A DNA stretch of 64,000 nt from Alteromonas naphthalenivorans (GCF_000213655.1 NC_015554.1:2418001-2482000), one strand, 5' to 3'. Shown: positions 18,715-28,117, counted from the first letter of the stretch. The notes: generated by a model from the sequence alone, not told the origin. Numbers and translations are program-made.

Positions 18715-20088
18715 TTAAACGTCAGCATGCCTTTTGTGCTGGCGTTTTTGTTTATACATGGCTTCATCAGCGGCATCTACCCAGTTTTGTGCCGTCACAA
18801 TATTTGCATCCCACGTGTGCCAACCCAAGCTAAATGACAGAGAGGTTCCGGTGGTAGTGATACCATCACTTCCACTACTCACGCTACTGTCTTGACTAGC
18901 GCCGGAAGCCGCTAATTCACTGCCAAATTCACTGTCAAATTCAATTTGGAATGAGGTTTCTGCTAAGCGTTCAAAAAACACCTCTGCATCGGCGTCATCT
19001 GAACCAAATAAAAGCACAACGAATTCATCACCGCCTAAGCGAGCAAAGCGGTCGGTTTCTCGCAGGGTATTTTTCATAATGTCTGAAAAACCCACCAATG
19101 CTCTATCTCCGGCTTTATGGCCAAAGGTGTCATTGATACTTTTAAAGTCGTTAAGATCGATAAATACAAGCGTTGACGGTTTCTGACCGCGGTTCATTCG
19201 TTGTATTTCTCTATCTAGTTGAATGAACATTTCTCGTCTATTTGAAATGCCGGTGAGTGAATCTGTCTTGGAAAGATACTCAAGTTTAGAAATAGCCTCT
19301 AACAATGCTTGCTGTTGCTCTTTTTCATGAGAAACATCGTCCGCAGTGCCTACCACCAGTATCTGTTGCCCGTTCTCGTCAAATAGTGGCATGCCCCTAT
19401 CGTGAATATACTTTATCTCTGCGCTACTATTTTTGATGCGATATTGTAAGTCCCAACTTTCTAACGGTTTCGCTTCATATACCTTTTCTACAAGCAAACG
19501 ATCGTCTTCATGCACATAAGACAAAAACGCATCGGGCTTAGCATGCAATTCATATTCATCACGCCCGTAAATATTACGATAACCTTCGTTAATGTAATGA
19601 AGGCGGGTTAGTTCTGGGTTCGCAACCCAAACAAAAGAATGCGCAGAAAACGCGGCCACTATTTTACTGAACAGTGCTTCTGCTTTATAAAGCTCAGATT
19701 CAATGCGTTTCTTATCATCGATATCTTCGACGACCGAGATAAAATAATCAGGCTCTCCGCTTTCATCACGAACCAAAGAAACCGTTAATTTTGCCCAAAC
19801 GTGATGACCTTTAGCATGAATGTATTTTTTTTCTATGCTGTAAGTGTCTATTTCGCCGCGAAGCACTTGGTGAAGAAGGTATAAATCCTCTTGAACGTGT
19901 GAAGCTTCTGTAATGCTTTGAAACGACATTTTAACAAGTGTCGCGCTCTCATATCCTAAAAAACCACTTAGCTTACTGTTCACACGGATAAGATCACCAT
20001 GCGGGCTAACATGCGCTAATCCTACGCCACATTGTTCAAATGTTTTTTCGAAAATATCCTTTTCTCTCATTAACCCCGCACTATCCAT
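18715..20088 (-). CDS. Diguanylate cyclase with two PAS domains
   Basis: This is a soluble c-di-GMP synthase of 457 residues. Two PAS/PAC units (about 12-130 and 140-260), including the phrase VEDIDDKKRIESEL typical of PAC ends, precede a GGDEF domain. Active-site RLGGDEF lies near 355. RETD stands five residues upstream as an I-site for product inhibition. A Ser/Gly-rich insert (about 400-425) interrupts the GGDEF domain before its last strands and is not typical. The gene is convergent with puuD, and its 3' codons contain the terminator of that operon. Confidence 0.93.
   Translation of the reverse strand: MDSAGLMREKDIFEKTFEQCGVGLAHVSPHGDLIRVNSKLSGFLGYESATLVKMSFQSITEASHVQEDLYLLHQVLRGEIDTYSIEKKYIHAKGHHVWAKLTVSLVRDESGEPDYFISVVEDIDDKKRIESELYKAEALFSKIVAAFSAHSFVWVANPELTRLHYINEGYRNIYGRDEYELHAKPDAFLSYVHEDDRLLVEKVYEAKPLESWDLQYRIKNSSAEIKYIHDRGMPLFDENGQQILVVGTADDVSHEKEQQQALLEAISKLEYLSKTDSLTGISNRREMFIQLDREIQRMNRGQKPSTLVFIDLNDFKSINDTFGHKAGDRALVGFSDIMKNTLRETDRFARLGGDEFVVLLFGSDDADAEVFFERLAETSFQIEFDSEFGSELAASGASQDSSVSSGSDGITTTGTSLSFSLGWHTWDANIVTAQNWVDAADEAMYKQKRQHKRHADV
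18718..18749 (+). terminator. Terminator of the purine operon, inside the convergent gene's 3' end
   Basis: AACGTCAGCA (18718-18727) pairs with TGCTGGCGTT (18737-18746) with one G-T wobble, and is followed by TTTTT. It is oriented to stop the + strand xdh-puuD transcript. It falls within the last codons of the minus-strand diguanylate cyclase that ends at 18715. Confidence 0.8.
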
Positions 20089-20200
20089 TCACTACCCACT
20101 ACGCTACGTTTTCGATGTAAACTTCAAGTGTAGTCAACATTTTCAGATTGCGTTGGATTATGATGCATTACACTTTATTAACGTAATAATTGAAGCTTTT

Positions 20201-20230
20201 TTGACAAAGGTAAGGTTGGCAACCTTGATA
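20201..20230 (+). promoter_or_regulatory. Candidate promoter with a palindrome in its spacer
   Basis: TTGACA (20201-20206) and TTGATA (20225-20230) are 18 bp apart. The spacer holds the near-perfect palindrome AAGGTTGGCAACCTT (20212-20226). It lies in the 354-bp gap 20089-20442, which shows no gene, about 210 bp before the TPR-GGDEF gene. Promoter and operator roles are inferred. Confidence 0.35.
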
Positions 20231-20442
20231 CAGAGAATTAGATGCTGTGACTGATGAGTAGAGATAACCCTGCTATTTGTAGCGTTCGCAAAGCAAACTA
20301 GGTATGTAATTTTACAACCATGATGCAAACAATATATGTTCAATTTATAACAATTGAGTAAGTATTACGTTCTAAGCATAAGCCATTAATTTTTCGGCTA
20401 ATGCTACAGTGCTAGGAGCAATAAATATCTACTGGTTTACAA

Positions 20443-22389
20443 GTGATAATTATCAATAAGAAATTGCAGAATAAAGGGTTATTTAACGGGCGTTGGCGTA
20501 ACGCTTGGGCGATCTTACTTTTCTTATGCTTGACTCAAATGTCTGTGACTCAAACTAGTTGTGCATCCGAAAGCGCTTCAAACCCATTTTTAGGCGTTCT
20601 CGACTTTGAAAGTACACGCAGCGTTATTAATGACATTAGGCAAAACAAACTTGATTACCTGCGTAACAAAGAAAAATTAGAAAGTGCCTTTAAAGTAAGT
20701 AAGGAACAAAGCTGGGAGGAACTTCACTTAGAAGCAGCAGCGCTCTATTCTGAACTCCTCTTTAGACAGGAAAAATATGCTGATTTAACGGCTCATTTAT
20801 CACACTATTTAAATCACAAAGAATTAATAAATCGAAAAGATATTTATCTACTTTTCTTAGAGACAAAACTAAAGGCTCTTACCAGATTAGATGATCCCAC
20901 CCCAGCAAAAAATCTTTCTAAAAAGCTAGAAGCGCAAATTTCGCAACACTCAGTAAATGAAAAAATTATTATTTTTCGCGCGTTGGCTTATTACTATACG
21001 GCTGATGATGCGTTGAGAAAAACGCTGAGTGCCGCGTTAGAAGGTCTTGAATTAGCAATAAAAAGCGATGACATTCCTTCGCGAGGCTATTTTTACAGAA
21101 AGATAGCCGATGCCTATGGGTACTTAGAGGAAGATGAGGACAAAGCGGTAAGTTACGCGAAAAAGGCCGTAGAGACATTCGAGAAAACAAATGATGGGCT
21201 TTTTACGGCAAAAGCGTATTGGAGCTTGGGTAATATACTTCTTGAGACTGGCGACCCACAAAGCGCATTAGTCTATTTAAACAAAGCATTAGCCTATTTT
21301 AAAGACGTTAATATGAACAAGGGGCTCGCTTTTGCCCAATACTCAATTGCAAATATTCAATATCTTCAGGCCAATTACGATAGCGCGCAGATATTAGCTA
21401 AAGAAAATATCGAGCTTGCTATGTCAGCGGGCATTAATGATATGCAACTTGCTTCGATGATTTTGCTAAGCAATGTATATATAAAACAAGATGCATTAGA
21501 GAAAGCTAATAAAATTAATGATGACGTTTTTCTCATCATAGATAAATTTAGCCGTAGTATTTATAAAGCGGAATTTTTTGGTGAAAGATACGAATTAAAG
21601 CGAAAACTTAATCGTACTGATGAAGCATTTGATGCCATAGAAAAAAAGCTTTTTTATACTAAAAAACACTTCGAGGCCACGAGCGAAAGTAACATTAAAG
21701 CCTTACAAGTAAAGTTTGAAGTAAAAGAAAAAGAAGACACAATCCGTAAGTTAGAATACGAAAAAGATATTAGTAACCTTCAAGCTAAAGAGGAATATCA
21801 GCAAAAAATTATATGGCGCTTAAGTGCTACCATCGCTTTTATTTTAGTTCTTGTCGCCTCGCTTTTAGTTTACAGACAATCACGCCAACGAAAAAAATAT
21901 CATCGTATGGCATCCACTGATCACCTAGCAAACTGTCTTAATCGTCGGGGAATATTGGCTACTGCCAACTCTAAACTTGCCCAACAAAACATAACCATCG
22001 CCATCGTTGATTTAGATTACTTTAAAAGAATTAACGACGAGTATGGACACGATGTGGGTGATTTAGTGCTGATTGCTTTTGCCAATGCTGCAAAAGAGAC
22101 ACTGTCTAAACATGATGATTTTGGCCGTTACGGCGGCGAGGAATGGTTATTCATTTTACATTCGTCGGACGAAAAAGTGGTTCGACTGATGTTTGAAAAG
22201 CTAGCTGCAACTTATCAAAAGTACTGCAACAACATTGATGCCCTTAAAGGAGATTTAAGCATGACATTTAGCGTAGGGGTATCGCTTGGGAATAAATCCA
22301 ACAGAACATTAGATACGTCAATAAAGCGTGCAGATGATGCGCTATATCAGGCAAAAGAAAATGGTAGAAATCAGGTGGTAATAAATTGA
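20443..22389 (+). CDS. TPR-repeat membrane diguanylate cyclase
   Basis: This 648-residue protein starts at GTG. It has an N-terminal signal/anchor (about 20-42), a periplasmic helical region with tetratricopeptide-like repeats (about 190-370), a coiled coil, one transmembrane helix (IIWRLSATIAFILVLVASLLVY, core near 465-485), and a cytoplasmic GGDEF domain. The active-site motif is RYGGEEW, with Trp where Phe is usual. Catalysis usually tolerates this poorly or in part, so activity is uncertain. No clear RxxD I-site was found before it. It ends 10 bp before the first tRNA-Val fragment, so it marks the left chromosomal flank of the island. Confidence 0.88.
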   Translation: MIIINKKLQNKGLFNGRWRNAWAILLFLCLTQMSVTQTSCASESASNPFLGVLDFESTRSVINDIRQNKLDYLRNKEKLESAFKVSKEQSWEELHLEAAALYSELLFRQEKYADLTAHLSHYLNHKELINRKDIYLLFLETKLKALTRLDDPTPAKNLSKKLEAQISQHSVNEKIIIFRALAYYYTADDALRKTLSAALEGLELAIKSDDIPSRGYFYRKIADAYGYLEEDEDKAVSYAKKAVETFEKTNDGLFTAKAYWSLGNILLETGDPQSALVYLNKALAYFKDVNMNKGLAFAQYSIANIQYLQANYDSAQILAKENIELAMSAGINDMQLASMILLSNVYIKQDALEKANKINDDVFLIIDKFSRSIYKAEFFGERYELKRKLNRTDEAFDAIEKKLFYTKKHFEATSESNIKALQVKFEVKEKEDTIRKLEYEKDISNLQAKEEYQQKIIWRLSATIAFILVLVASLLVYRQSRQRKKYHRMASTDHLANCLNRRGILATANSKLAQQNITIAIVDLDYFKRINDEYGHDVGDLVLIAFANAAKETLSKHDDFGRYGGEEWLFILHSSDEKVVRLMFEKLAATYQKYCNNIDALKGDLSMTFSVGVSLGNKSNRTLDTSIKRADDALYQAKENGRNQVVIN

Positions 22390-22399
22390 ATATAAGAAG

Positions 22400-22445
22400 T
22401 GGTGCGACTACCCTGATTCGAACAGGGGACCTCTACCATGTCAAG
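22400..22445. repeat. Attachment-site repeat, copy 1 (tRNA-Val 3' fragment)
   Basis: This 46-bp stretch is identical to positions 39941-39986 of the intact tRNA-Val gene, from its CCA end through the T arm to the anticodon loop. Sequence after 22445 no longer matches the tRNA. It marks the left chromosome-island junction. Confidence 0.93.
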
Positions 22446-22478
22446 ACATGAATCAGATGGGACAAACACCGTTCTATC

Positions 22479-22506
22479 ACATAATTTGTACAACATAATT
22501 TGTACT
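22479..22506. repeat. Tandem 14-bp repeat near the left island end
   Basis: ACATAATTTGTAC occurs twice with a 14-bp period (22479 and 22493), 34 bp inside copy 1 of the attachment site. A further imperfect inverted repeat (ATTTCCCTTAG / CTAGGGGAAAT) lies at 22566-22597. Either could bind a recombinase or regulator. Otherwise the 407-bp gap 22446-22852 holds no gene. Confidence 0.6.
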
Positions 22507-22781
22507 AGCTCAGACTTGATCTGACAGTTACCTCTCTTTTTAACCTTCTCTACCCCCAAAGATGCATTTCCCTTAGTAGTTTTTCTCTAGGGGAAATCGC
22601 AAACGTTCCGCATAGAAAAAAATTGATAATAATCTAGCGCTGAAACCTTCGTATCAGTATTGGATGCTAGCCTACTCTCCACTTCCCCTTCCATTCCGAA
22701 AAATTATTACTCTAAAAAATCATTACACTTCCCAAACTAAATACAACGAACACACGAATGACTCACCTTCATCACTTAAGC

Positions 22782-22814
22782 TTGCAATAAAATACAAAAT
22801 GATGCTATTTTGTA
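22782..22814 (+). promoter_or_regulatory. Candidate promoter with operator palindrome for the three-gene operon
   Basis: TTGCAA (22782-22787) and TATTTT (22806-22811) form a possible -35/-10 pair 18 bp apart. The perfect inverted repeat TACAAAAT-gatgct-ATTTTGTA (22793-22814) overlaps the -10 region. It lies 38 bp before the start of the first gene. A repressor site is likely, but its protein is unknown. Confidence 0.5.
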
Positions 22815-22852
22815 ATTGCAGTTTTCAATATGACTTTTTGGGAGAGTTAATT

Positions 22853-24106
22853 ATGTTGGATAGAAATAAATTTCAAATAGAAAGAGAGCAGTTTTTAGAA
22901 GCTTTCTGCGAAAAGATCACGTCCATACTTGGATTAGAAATGAATGCCAAATTCAATGAAACACGATTTTACAGATTTACGGATATAGCGTTTGAACTAG
23001 CGAACTTTGGAACTATGGATAACTTTCTAGGGTTTAATGAATTCGATTTAGTGGCGTTCGTCGAAACGATGGAAACTATGTTGCCAACTGTCGCTAACAA
23101 CATGAACATCGAGGAAGAGTACCCTACTCTCACTACGGCGGTTAGTTGCTTAGGGCTATATTCATCGCTCTACATTGTTGAGGACGAATACGTCGCGAAC
23201 TACTGCGAAATCACCCATGAAGCCGTGGCTGCTGTTTTGGGTGTTAAGGTCAGCACGCTCAAAAACATGGTTTCTCTTAAATCGCTGGCAGCAATGAATA
23301 ATCATGAACTACGTCAATACTTAGAGTCACAGGAGCGTTTCAAACCTTTTAAGCAGTACGATAGTGTGTCTCTTGACGCCCCATTGGATTTATCTAGCGT
23401 AAGAACCTGCAGTGCGCTCATTTATGCGATAGAGCAACGCGCTATCAAGTATAACCTCGTTGATACCTTGGAAACGGTTTATTCGAAAACAGGTGTTAAT
23501 GCTGACTCTGATAGCAATATTAAGTTTATCGCTTTATTTTCCCTCTACGGTGACATTGCTCGCAAAATTGGAAGTTTTTTGGGGAAATTGAATCTTGATT
23601 TGCCGTCTCTTATTGTGGCAGTGGAGAACGTAGCGCATGAAATGAATTCGGCATTGGCTAATAGCTCTTCATTGGAAAACTACTTACGTCCCTCAGAACA
23701 GTCAGGGGATCGTGATACCCTTGAAGCCACTGCCAAACCAAACGTATTTCAAAAACCGAATATTTCTTTCACCGCTGATAATCTCGGCGACTACCTAAAA
23801 GTAGAATATGATTTTTCTACTCACCCTGATGACAGGAGCAAAAATAAGAAACTTTTTGCATTAAAAAAAGGCAGCCTGTCGATCGCCATCGAACGAACGA
23901 AAACACCGAGTATTTGGGTGACTCACAATATGGCAAAGCGACTCAATTCAAGCGACTTTGAAATAACTTGGTACGAATCTTCTGAAGATGGTGTTGGGAG
24001 GCATAGCGGTCTTCATACTTATAAAGAGTTTCATACCGCGGCTATTGCGAAAGTAAAAGTAAAATCATTTGATCATGCAGAACGCCTAATTAGCCAACTT
24101 CTGTAA
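22853..24106 (+). CDS. Uncharacterised protein, first gene of island operon
   Basis: I do not recognise this 417-residue protein. The start is ATG 22853, preceded by GGGAGAG at proper spacing. A longer in-frame reading from 22664 has no ribosome site and odd composition. The N-terminal two thirds look helical and acidic, without membrane segments or a catalytic motif I can name. After a variable linker (about 285-310), a C-terminal domain of about 100 residues contains SLSIAIERTKTPSIWVTH and GVGRHSGLHTY and looks alpha/beta. It is followed after 27 bp by the second gene. The cassette context (mobile island, UDG-like third gene) hints at anti-phage or DNA-handling roles, but this is speculation. 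Confidence 0.75.
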   Translation: MLDRNKFQIEREQFLEAFCEKITSILGLEMNAKFNETRFYRFTDIAFELANFGTMDNFLGFNEFDLVAFVETMETMLPTVANNMNIEEEYPTLTTAVSCLGLYSSLYIVEDEYVANYCEITHEAVAAVLGVKVSTLKNMVSLKSLAAMNNHELRQYLESQERFKPFKQYDSVSLDAPLDLSSVRTCSALIYAIEQRAIKYNLVDTLETVYSKTGVNADSDSNIKFIALFSLYGDIARKIGSFLGKLNLDLPSLIVAVENVAHEMNSALANSSSLENYLRPSEQSGDRDTLEATAKPNVFQKPNISFTADNLGDYLKVEYDFSTHPDDRSKNKKLFALKKGSLSIAIERTKTPSIWVTHNMAKRLNSSDFEITWYESSEDGVGRHSGLHTYKEFHTAAIAKVKVKSFDHAERLISQLL

Positions 24107-24133
24107 AAAACATTGTTACATAAGGATTTTTCA

Positions 24134-24895
24134 ATGCATTCATCAATAGCTAAGGCACAAGTCAAAGGCACGTTCAGAGTAGCAAATGATGTTCTCGACA
24201 AATACAACGCTGAAGCCGAAAAAAGAGTTGGCCAAAATAAACCCTTTTCCAGAAAAAGTATGACCGCTTACGTACAGAATATCTTTGATATGTATGGTGA
24301 CCTATTGCTATTTCATAGAATAGATAAGCAAAACAGTAGCTGGCACTTCGACTCACTGAATCTTGCAATTAACCCTGACCACGCTGACTTTGGCGAGCTA
24401 GGAATATTGCACTGCATAATTTGCGAAAGAGTAATCACACGAAACATAAGAGTTAGAAGGCAGCCTTACCACCACTACTCATCAAAGTGCTATGTACATG
24501 AACACTTTTTACAACGGGTGCATCAACGTGCTTCGCCCCTACAAACACAAAACATTAAAAACATGTTGATGAGCATGGTTCTGTGGCTTGACAAGCATCA
24601 CCGAACGTCCGATAGACAGACAGCCAAACTCTTTTTCGTTAGCGGAAAGCATGTTGTGGTCGCTACATATCATGCAAAGCTTGATGTTTATGTGTTTAAC
24701 ACCGTTCTCTCTAAAGAAATGTTTTCTTTTAAACAAGAGCAGGATTTCCAGCAAGCTTATGTGTTACTCAATCAAAGCGAAAATGATTTCGTGTGCATCA
24801 ACGAAGCGGGGGAATTAATAGATGCCTTCAAAGCCAGAAACGAGTTATCTCTAGATGAAATATTGTCAAATACCAATTTCTTTAACCTAGACTAA
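24134..24895 (+). CDS. Uncharacterised protein, second gene of island operon
   Basis: This 253-residue soluble protein is of no family I recognise. ATG 24134 is chosen because AAGGA stands 8 bases upstream. A TTG at 24113 in frame has no ribosome site. A His/Cys/Arg-rich centre (about 95-135: HCIICERVITRN and YHHYSSKCYVHEH) could bind metal. The C-terminal half (about 160-253) looks alpha/beta. It sits 27 bp after the first gene and 7 bp before the UDG-like gene, so the three are one transcription unit. No signal peptide or membrane segment is present. Confidence 0.75.
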   Translation: MHSSIAKAQVKGTFRVANDVLDKYNAEAEKRVGQNKPFSRKSMTAYVQNIFDMYGDLLLFHRIDKQNSSWHFDSLNLAINPDHADFGELGILHCIICERVITRNIRVRRQPYHHYSSKCYVHEHFLQRVHQRASPLQTQNIKNMLMSMVLWLDKHHRTSDRQTAKLFFVSGKHVVVATYHAKLDVYVFNTVLSKEMFSFKQEQDFQQAYVLLNQSENDFVCINEAGELIDAFKARNELSLDEILSNTNFFNLD

Positions 24896-24902
24896 GGACA
24901 GA

Positions 24903-25640
24903 ATGATGTTACCCGAACACGGAAAAATAGAATGTAGAGTCTGTAACCAAGGTATAAAGGAAAAAGTATTTGAACCCGCATTGCACTGGCGCATGGTTAA
25001 CAACCCTGGTGCTTGGGGTTCATCTAACCCGGAATATCTTGTTCTGGGCTTTTCTAAAGGATTTACGCAAGCAAACCTATTTGAACAGGAGCGGTTCGAG
25101 GATGTTGCTTTTGCGAAAATGAGAAACCGGTTAACGAAAGCACTGCACGTAGTTGATGTATTAGAGCATGACTGTTGTGTCGACAGCAAAATTGAAGATC
25201 CTCATTCGAATATTGCGTTTGGCTCGTTGATTCGCTGTAGCGTATCCAAAGCTGAAATCAAAAACGGATTGAATTGTGGCTATTCGTGCATTGGCCCTGT
25301 AATCAACAGAGCTTTTCAAGAAATACCACAGATCATCGAAAATTGTACTGATAGGTATTTGCGAGACCTACCCAAAAGTATTAGAGCAGTAATATTACTC
25401 GGTAACAGCGACGCGTACTTAAAATCAATCCGAACCGTATTAAAGCGGCTATTCAGCGATACGTTCAAGCAGATTAATGACGTCAGTATACAAGCTGATG
25501 GTTTTTTATGGGTTCACGTCTCTCATCCTTCAGGACTGAACGGACACTTTAACAAGTGGTTGACCAGTGAAAATAACAGTGGTATCAAGCGTAAACAAGC
25601 TATAGAAGGACTTAGTTATATAAGTAACAAAAAGGATTAA
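24903..25640 (+). CDS. Probable uracil-DNA-glycosylase-fold protein, third gene of island operon
   Basis: This 245-residue protein shows the layout of the UDG superfamily: an early strand-loop PEYLVLGFSKG where family members have GxxPG-type motifs, a central hydrophobic strand AVILLGNSDAYLKS, and a late HVSHPSGLNG resembling the HPSP active-site motif. Two CxxC-like elements (CRVCNQG near 11 and CSVSK/CGYSC) might hold metal or an FeS cluster. The family assignment is from motif resemblance only and the catalytic residues are uncertain. It may act on uracil-containing or otherwise modified DNA. It has AAGGA upstream, 7 bp after the previous gene. ATG 24906 is an equally possible start. Confidence 0.7.
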   Translation: MMLPEHGKIECRVCNQGIKEKVFEPALHWRMVNNPGAWGSSNPEYLVLGFSKGFTQANLFEQERFEDVAFAKMRNRLTKALHVVDVLEHDCCVDSKIEDPHSNIAFGSLIRCSVSKAEIKNGLNCGYSCIGPVINRAFQEIPQIIENCTDRYLRDLPKSIRAVILLGNSDAYLKSIRTVLKRLFSDTFKQINDVSIQADGFLWVHVSHPSGLNGHFNKWLTSENNSGIKRKQAIEGLSYISNKKD

Positions 25641-26286
25641 CTAAACTACTCACTGGTGCTGCTGTAAAGTGCCAATAGCTGGCTTGCATTTTTTCTTGTT
25701 TGAGCGGCTGCTGTGAGCGTAAACCGGACCTTGGAGCTATTCATTTTTCACCCTAGTGAGCAGCAGATTTACATGAAAATTATCGACACACTGTAATTCC
25801 AATTCATAGCAAGGCCAACCAACGCTCCAGCAGTAAGATAAATCTCTTTCTCATTCTAGCATTTAGCCAATCCACTTCAAAAATGCCCTCAGGGCTGTTT
25901 TTGAAAGGCTTTGCAAGATACAGCTCATGGCGTTGATTTTTCTTATTCACTGACATAACAAGAGTGATAATGGTGAACCACTATAGCGGTTTATGTGAGA
26001 AGGTAACGGAAGAAATAAAAGAAAATCTATCTGACACTTTCCATAGTGCAATGACAATGTAATAAGTAGCCCTGCGCAGCCACACCAACGTGGCTGCTTA
26101 AGAACTCACTCTTAGGCCGAAGCCATTTCATTCCATCTGTCAATGCAATTTGTTTTCCCTACCCTCTGTACAAGACGTTTTAGCACAACGAATTAAAAAC
26201 CCATTGGTGAGCCCTTTGACTTTGCTAGGCATTAGAGGCTTTGAACCGCATTTACAATTTTCTATTGAATGAATATTCATGTGTAC
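25641..26286. other. 646-bp gap without a convincing gene
   Basis: The region between the three-gene operon and the convergent membrane protein has no conserved open frame. A 30-codon frame at 25970-26062 starting MVNHYSGLCEKV could be a tiny peptide or a remnant, but its ribosome site is weak. No clear terminator or long repeat was seen. It may be decayed sequence. Confidence 0.5.
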
Positions 26287-26889
26287 CTATTCCGAAATTA
26301 TTCCCAAAACAGCGGGAACTACTATTGAAATTATAACGATTAAAGGAAAAGACAATATGGAAAATATGGCTAAGCCTGATTGATTCATTTTTCTGTTCTC
26401 AGGCACTTTGCTCTCGGAGACTTGTTTAGACTCTGATCTAACTGCTATGTTATGCGCAAAGTTTAAAATCGTAAAAAGCATAAATATCAATGCTACTAGG
26501 AATATAATCCCCCCTATAAAGTAACCGCACCAACCCCTATTCTCTAAAACATAAACAGAGCTTGATATTAGTAGGCCGTTAATAGTCAGATTACTGATAT
26601 AATTCATTAACGTTTCGAAGTTAAGTCCTGTTGGCTCGCCAGATTCGATGAACGCGATGACTCTATCAGAGCGATCTTCATTGAAATGCTTTCGGGAAAA
26701 CGCTTCTAATTTTTTACCAAAAATATGTGGTAGCCACAAAAGTACAACTGGGATCACAAACAATAAATTTTCCGTTTTACTTTGACCAAAATACTGAAGG
26801 AAATAAAGAAAAACAGCAACGACAGCTGTTATTATTAGAAGAAATTTTATTTCCAATAGTTGAAACAGTGGTTGTTTATCATTTTCCAT
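26287..26889 (-). CDS. Uncharacterised membrane protein
   Basis: A 200-residue protein with about four hydrophobic segments (near 14-33, 40-55, 115-145 and 172-197) and a short soluble stretch between the second and third. I see no known domain. It lies downstream of another minus-strand membrane-anchored gene with a 74-bp gap, so the two may be co-transcribed. Both belong to element I. A role as an effector or sensor in the island cannot be shown from sequence. Confidence 0.65.
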   Translation of the reverse strand: MENDKQPLFQLLEIKFLLIITAVVAVFLYFLQYFGQSKTENLLFVIPVVLLWLPHIFGKKLEAFSRKHFNEDRSDRVIAFIESGEPTGLNFETLMNYISNLTINGLLISSSVYVLENRGWCGYFIGGIIFLVALIFMLFTILNFAHNIAVRSESKQVSESKVPENRKMNQSGLAIFSILSFPLIVIISIVVPAVLGIISE

Positions 26890-26963
26890 CAGTTAGCCCC
26901 TTTTTTATCAATCGTTAAAATTGTAATAATGCTCAGCTGGTCGCGTGGCAGGTTAACTGCCTA

Positions 26964-27913
26964 TTACACGCTAGGGTAGAATCGCAACCATTTTATCCAT
27001 AAAAAAAATTTTGGCTTTAATAGCTTATTCAACAAATCGTTTAGGCGTCTTACTCTTATATAATGCTTGGCTATTTCATCTAACAAAGACTCAGCCCCTC
27101 GGATCCAACGCATTCGTTGCTCTTGATCATTACTGTTAATCCAGTCAAAGATAGGAGAAGAATAAAGCATACGCGTTGTTTCCTGCACCTCAACTTCGGA
27201 GTTAAGGTACTCCGAAATGACTTTGGTATGCTCACGCTTTAATTTCCAGAGAGGATTATCATGGCTAGTGTTAGTTGAGGGCATCGAAGTATAAGTTATG
27301 ACTGGAAAGTAAGCGACATCATTGCTGACCTCGTTGAGAGCCCGTTTTAAAAGATCGTCTATAAGAACGATTTCATGGGGTATTTCGTTTTTATAACCAC
27401 CATCTTTTAGGGTTTTTAACCATGGCTTGTTCATATGACAATCGGGATATTTTAAAGCCAATTCATCTTGTGTTAATACATGGTGATAACGCTGCATGAC
27501 GCTATCAATGTCAGCTTTAAAAAATTCAAGATAACTAAGCTTTACGCTTCGCAAGTTATGCACGTAGCGTATGAAAGGGATTAACATTGTACTGAAAATG
27601 AGGGCGGCAATCGTGACAAGCATACGCATTATTACAAGTGCGTCGTCTGGATCTACATTAAAGAGAGTACCGGGTTTATTAACAATGTTAACTGGGGTTG
27701 TGCTTACTGACTTTTTGGGCGGTATGGGTAGATTTTCTACTGACTGAGTGGGTTTGTTCGTGGCAACAGAGTTATTGTTAGGCGCTGTTGCCACGACATC
27801 TTGCTTAGGCTCGGCAATGGGTTCGCTCTGGGTTTGAGCAAGAGCGTTTGTCGAACTAAAAACAAGCGATAGTATTAGTAAACTTTTGGACCACTTTCTG
27901 TTGTTGCACGCAT
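26964..27913 (-). CDS. Uncharacterised exported/anchored protein with probable 5' frameshift
   Basis: The coding frame ends at 26964 and is open up to 28079, but its first 60 or so codons look non-coding. A strong ribosome site AAGGAG precedes ATG 27911-27913, which is one base out of frame with a fine signal peptide (KWSKSLLILSLVFSSTNALAQ, core LLILSLVFSS). Adding one A in the AAA run near 27895 would join MRATTE to it. After cleavage comes a Pro/Thr-rich linker, one transmembrane helix (MLVTIAALIFSTMLIPFI) and a basic, helical cytoplasmic part. The function is unknown. Without the frameshift, the gene would need an upstream or non-ATG start. Confidence 0.55.
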
Positions 27914-28117
27914 CTGAAATCTCCTTAAAGTTGCATTTTACAATACGTAGTATACAAAAAACTACTCTTTTCCTCAAATATGTCAAACGAAAGTCCTTTC
28001 TCTTGGATTTATACACACCACGAATGCATTTGGATTTATAACGTAAAATGCCATCTATAACCACCGTTATCAAACACATAACTAATATAGATAGAAAAAA
28101 AAGTACCCCTCTGAAAT

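Noticed and set aside
25970-26062. 30-codon frame MVNHYSGLCEKV...
   Set aside because: Weak ribosome site and no coupling to neighbours. Mentioned only in the gap description.
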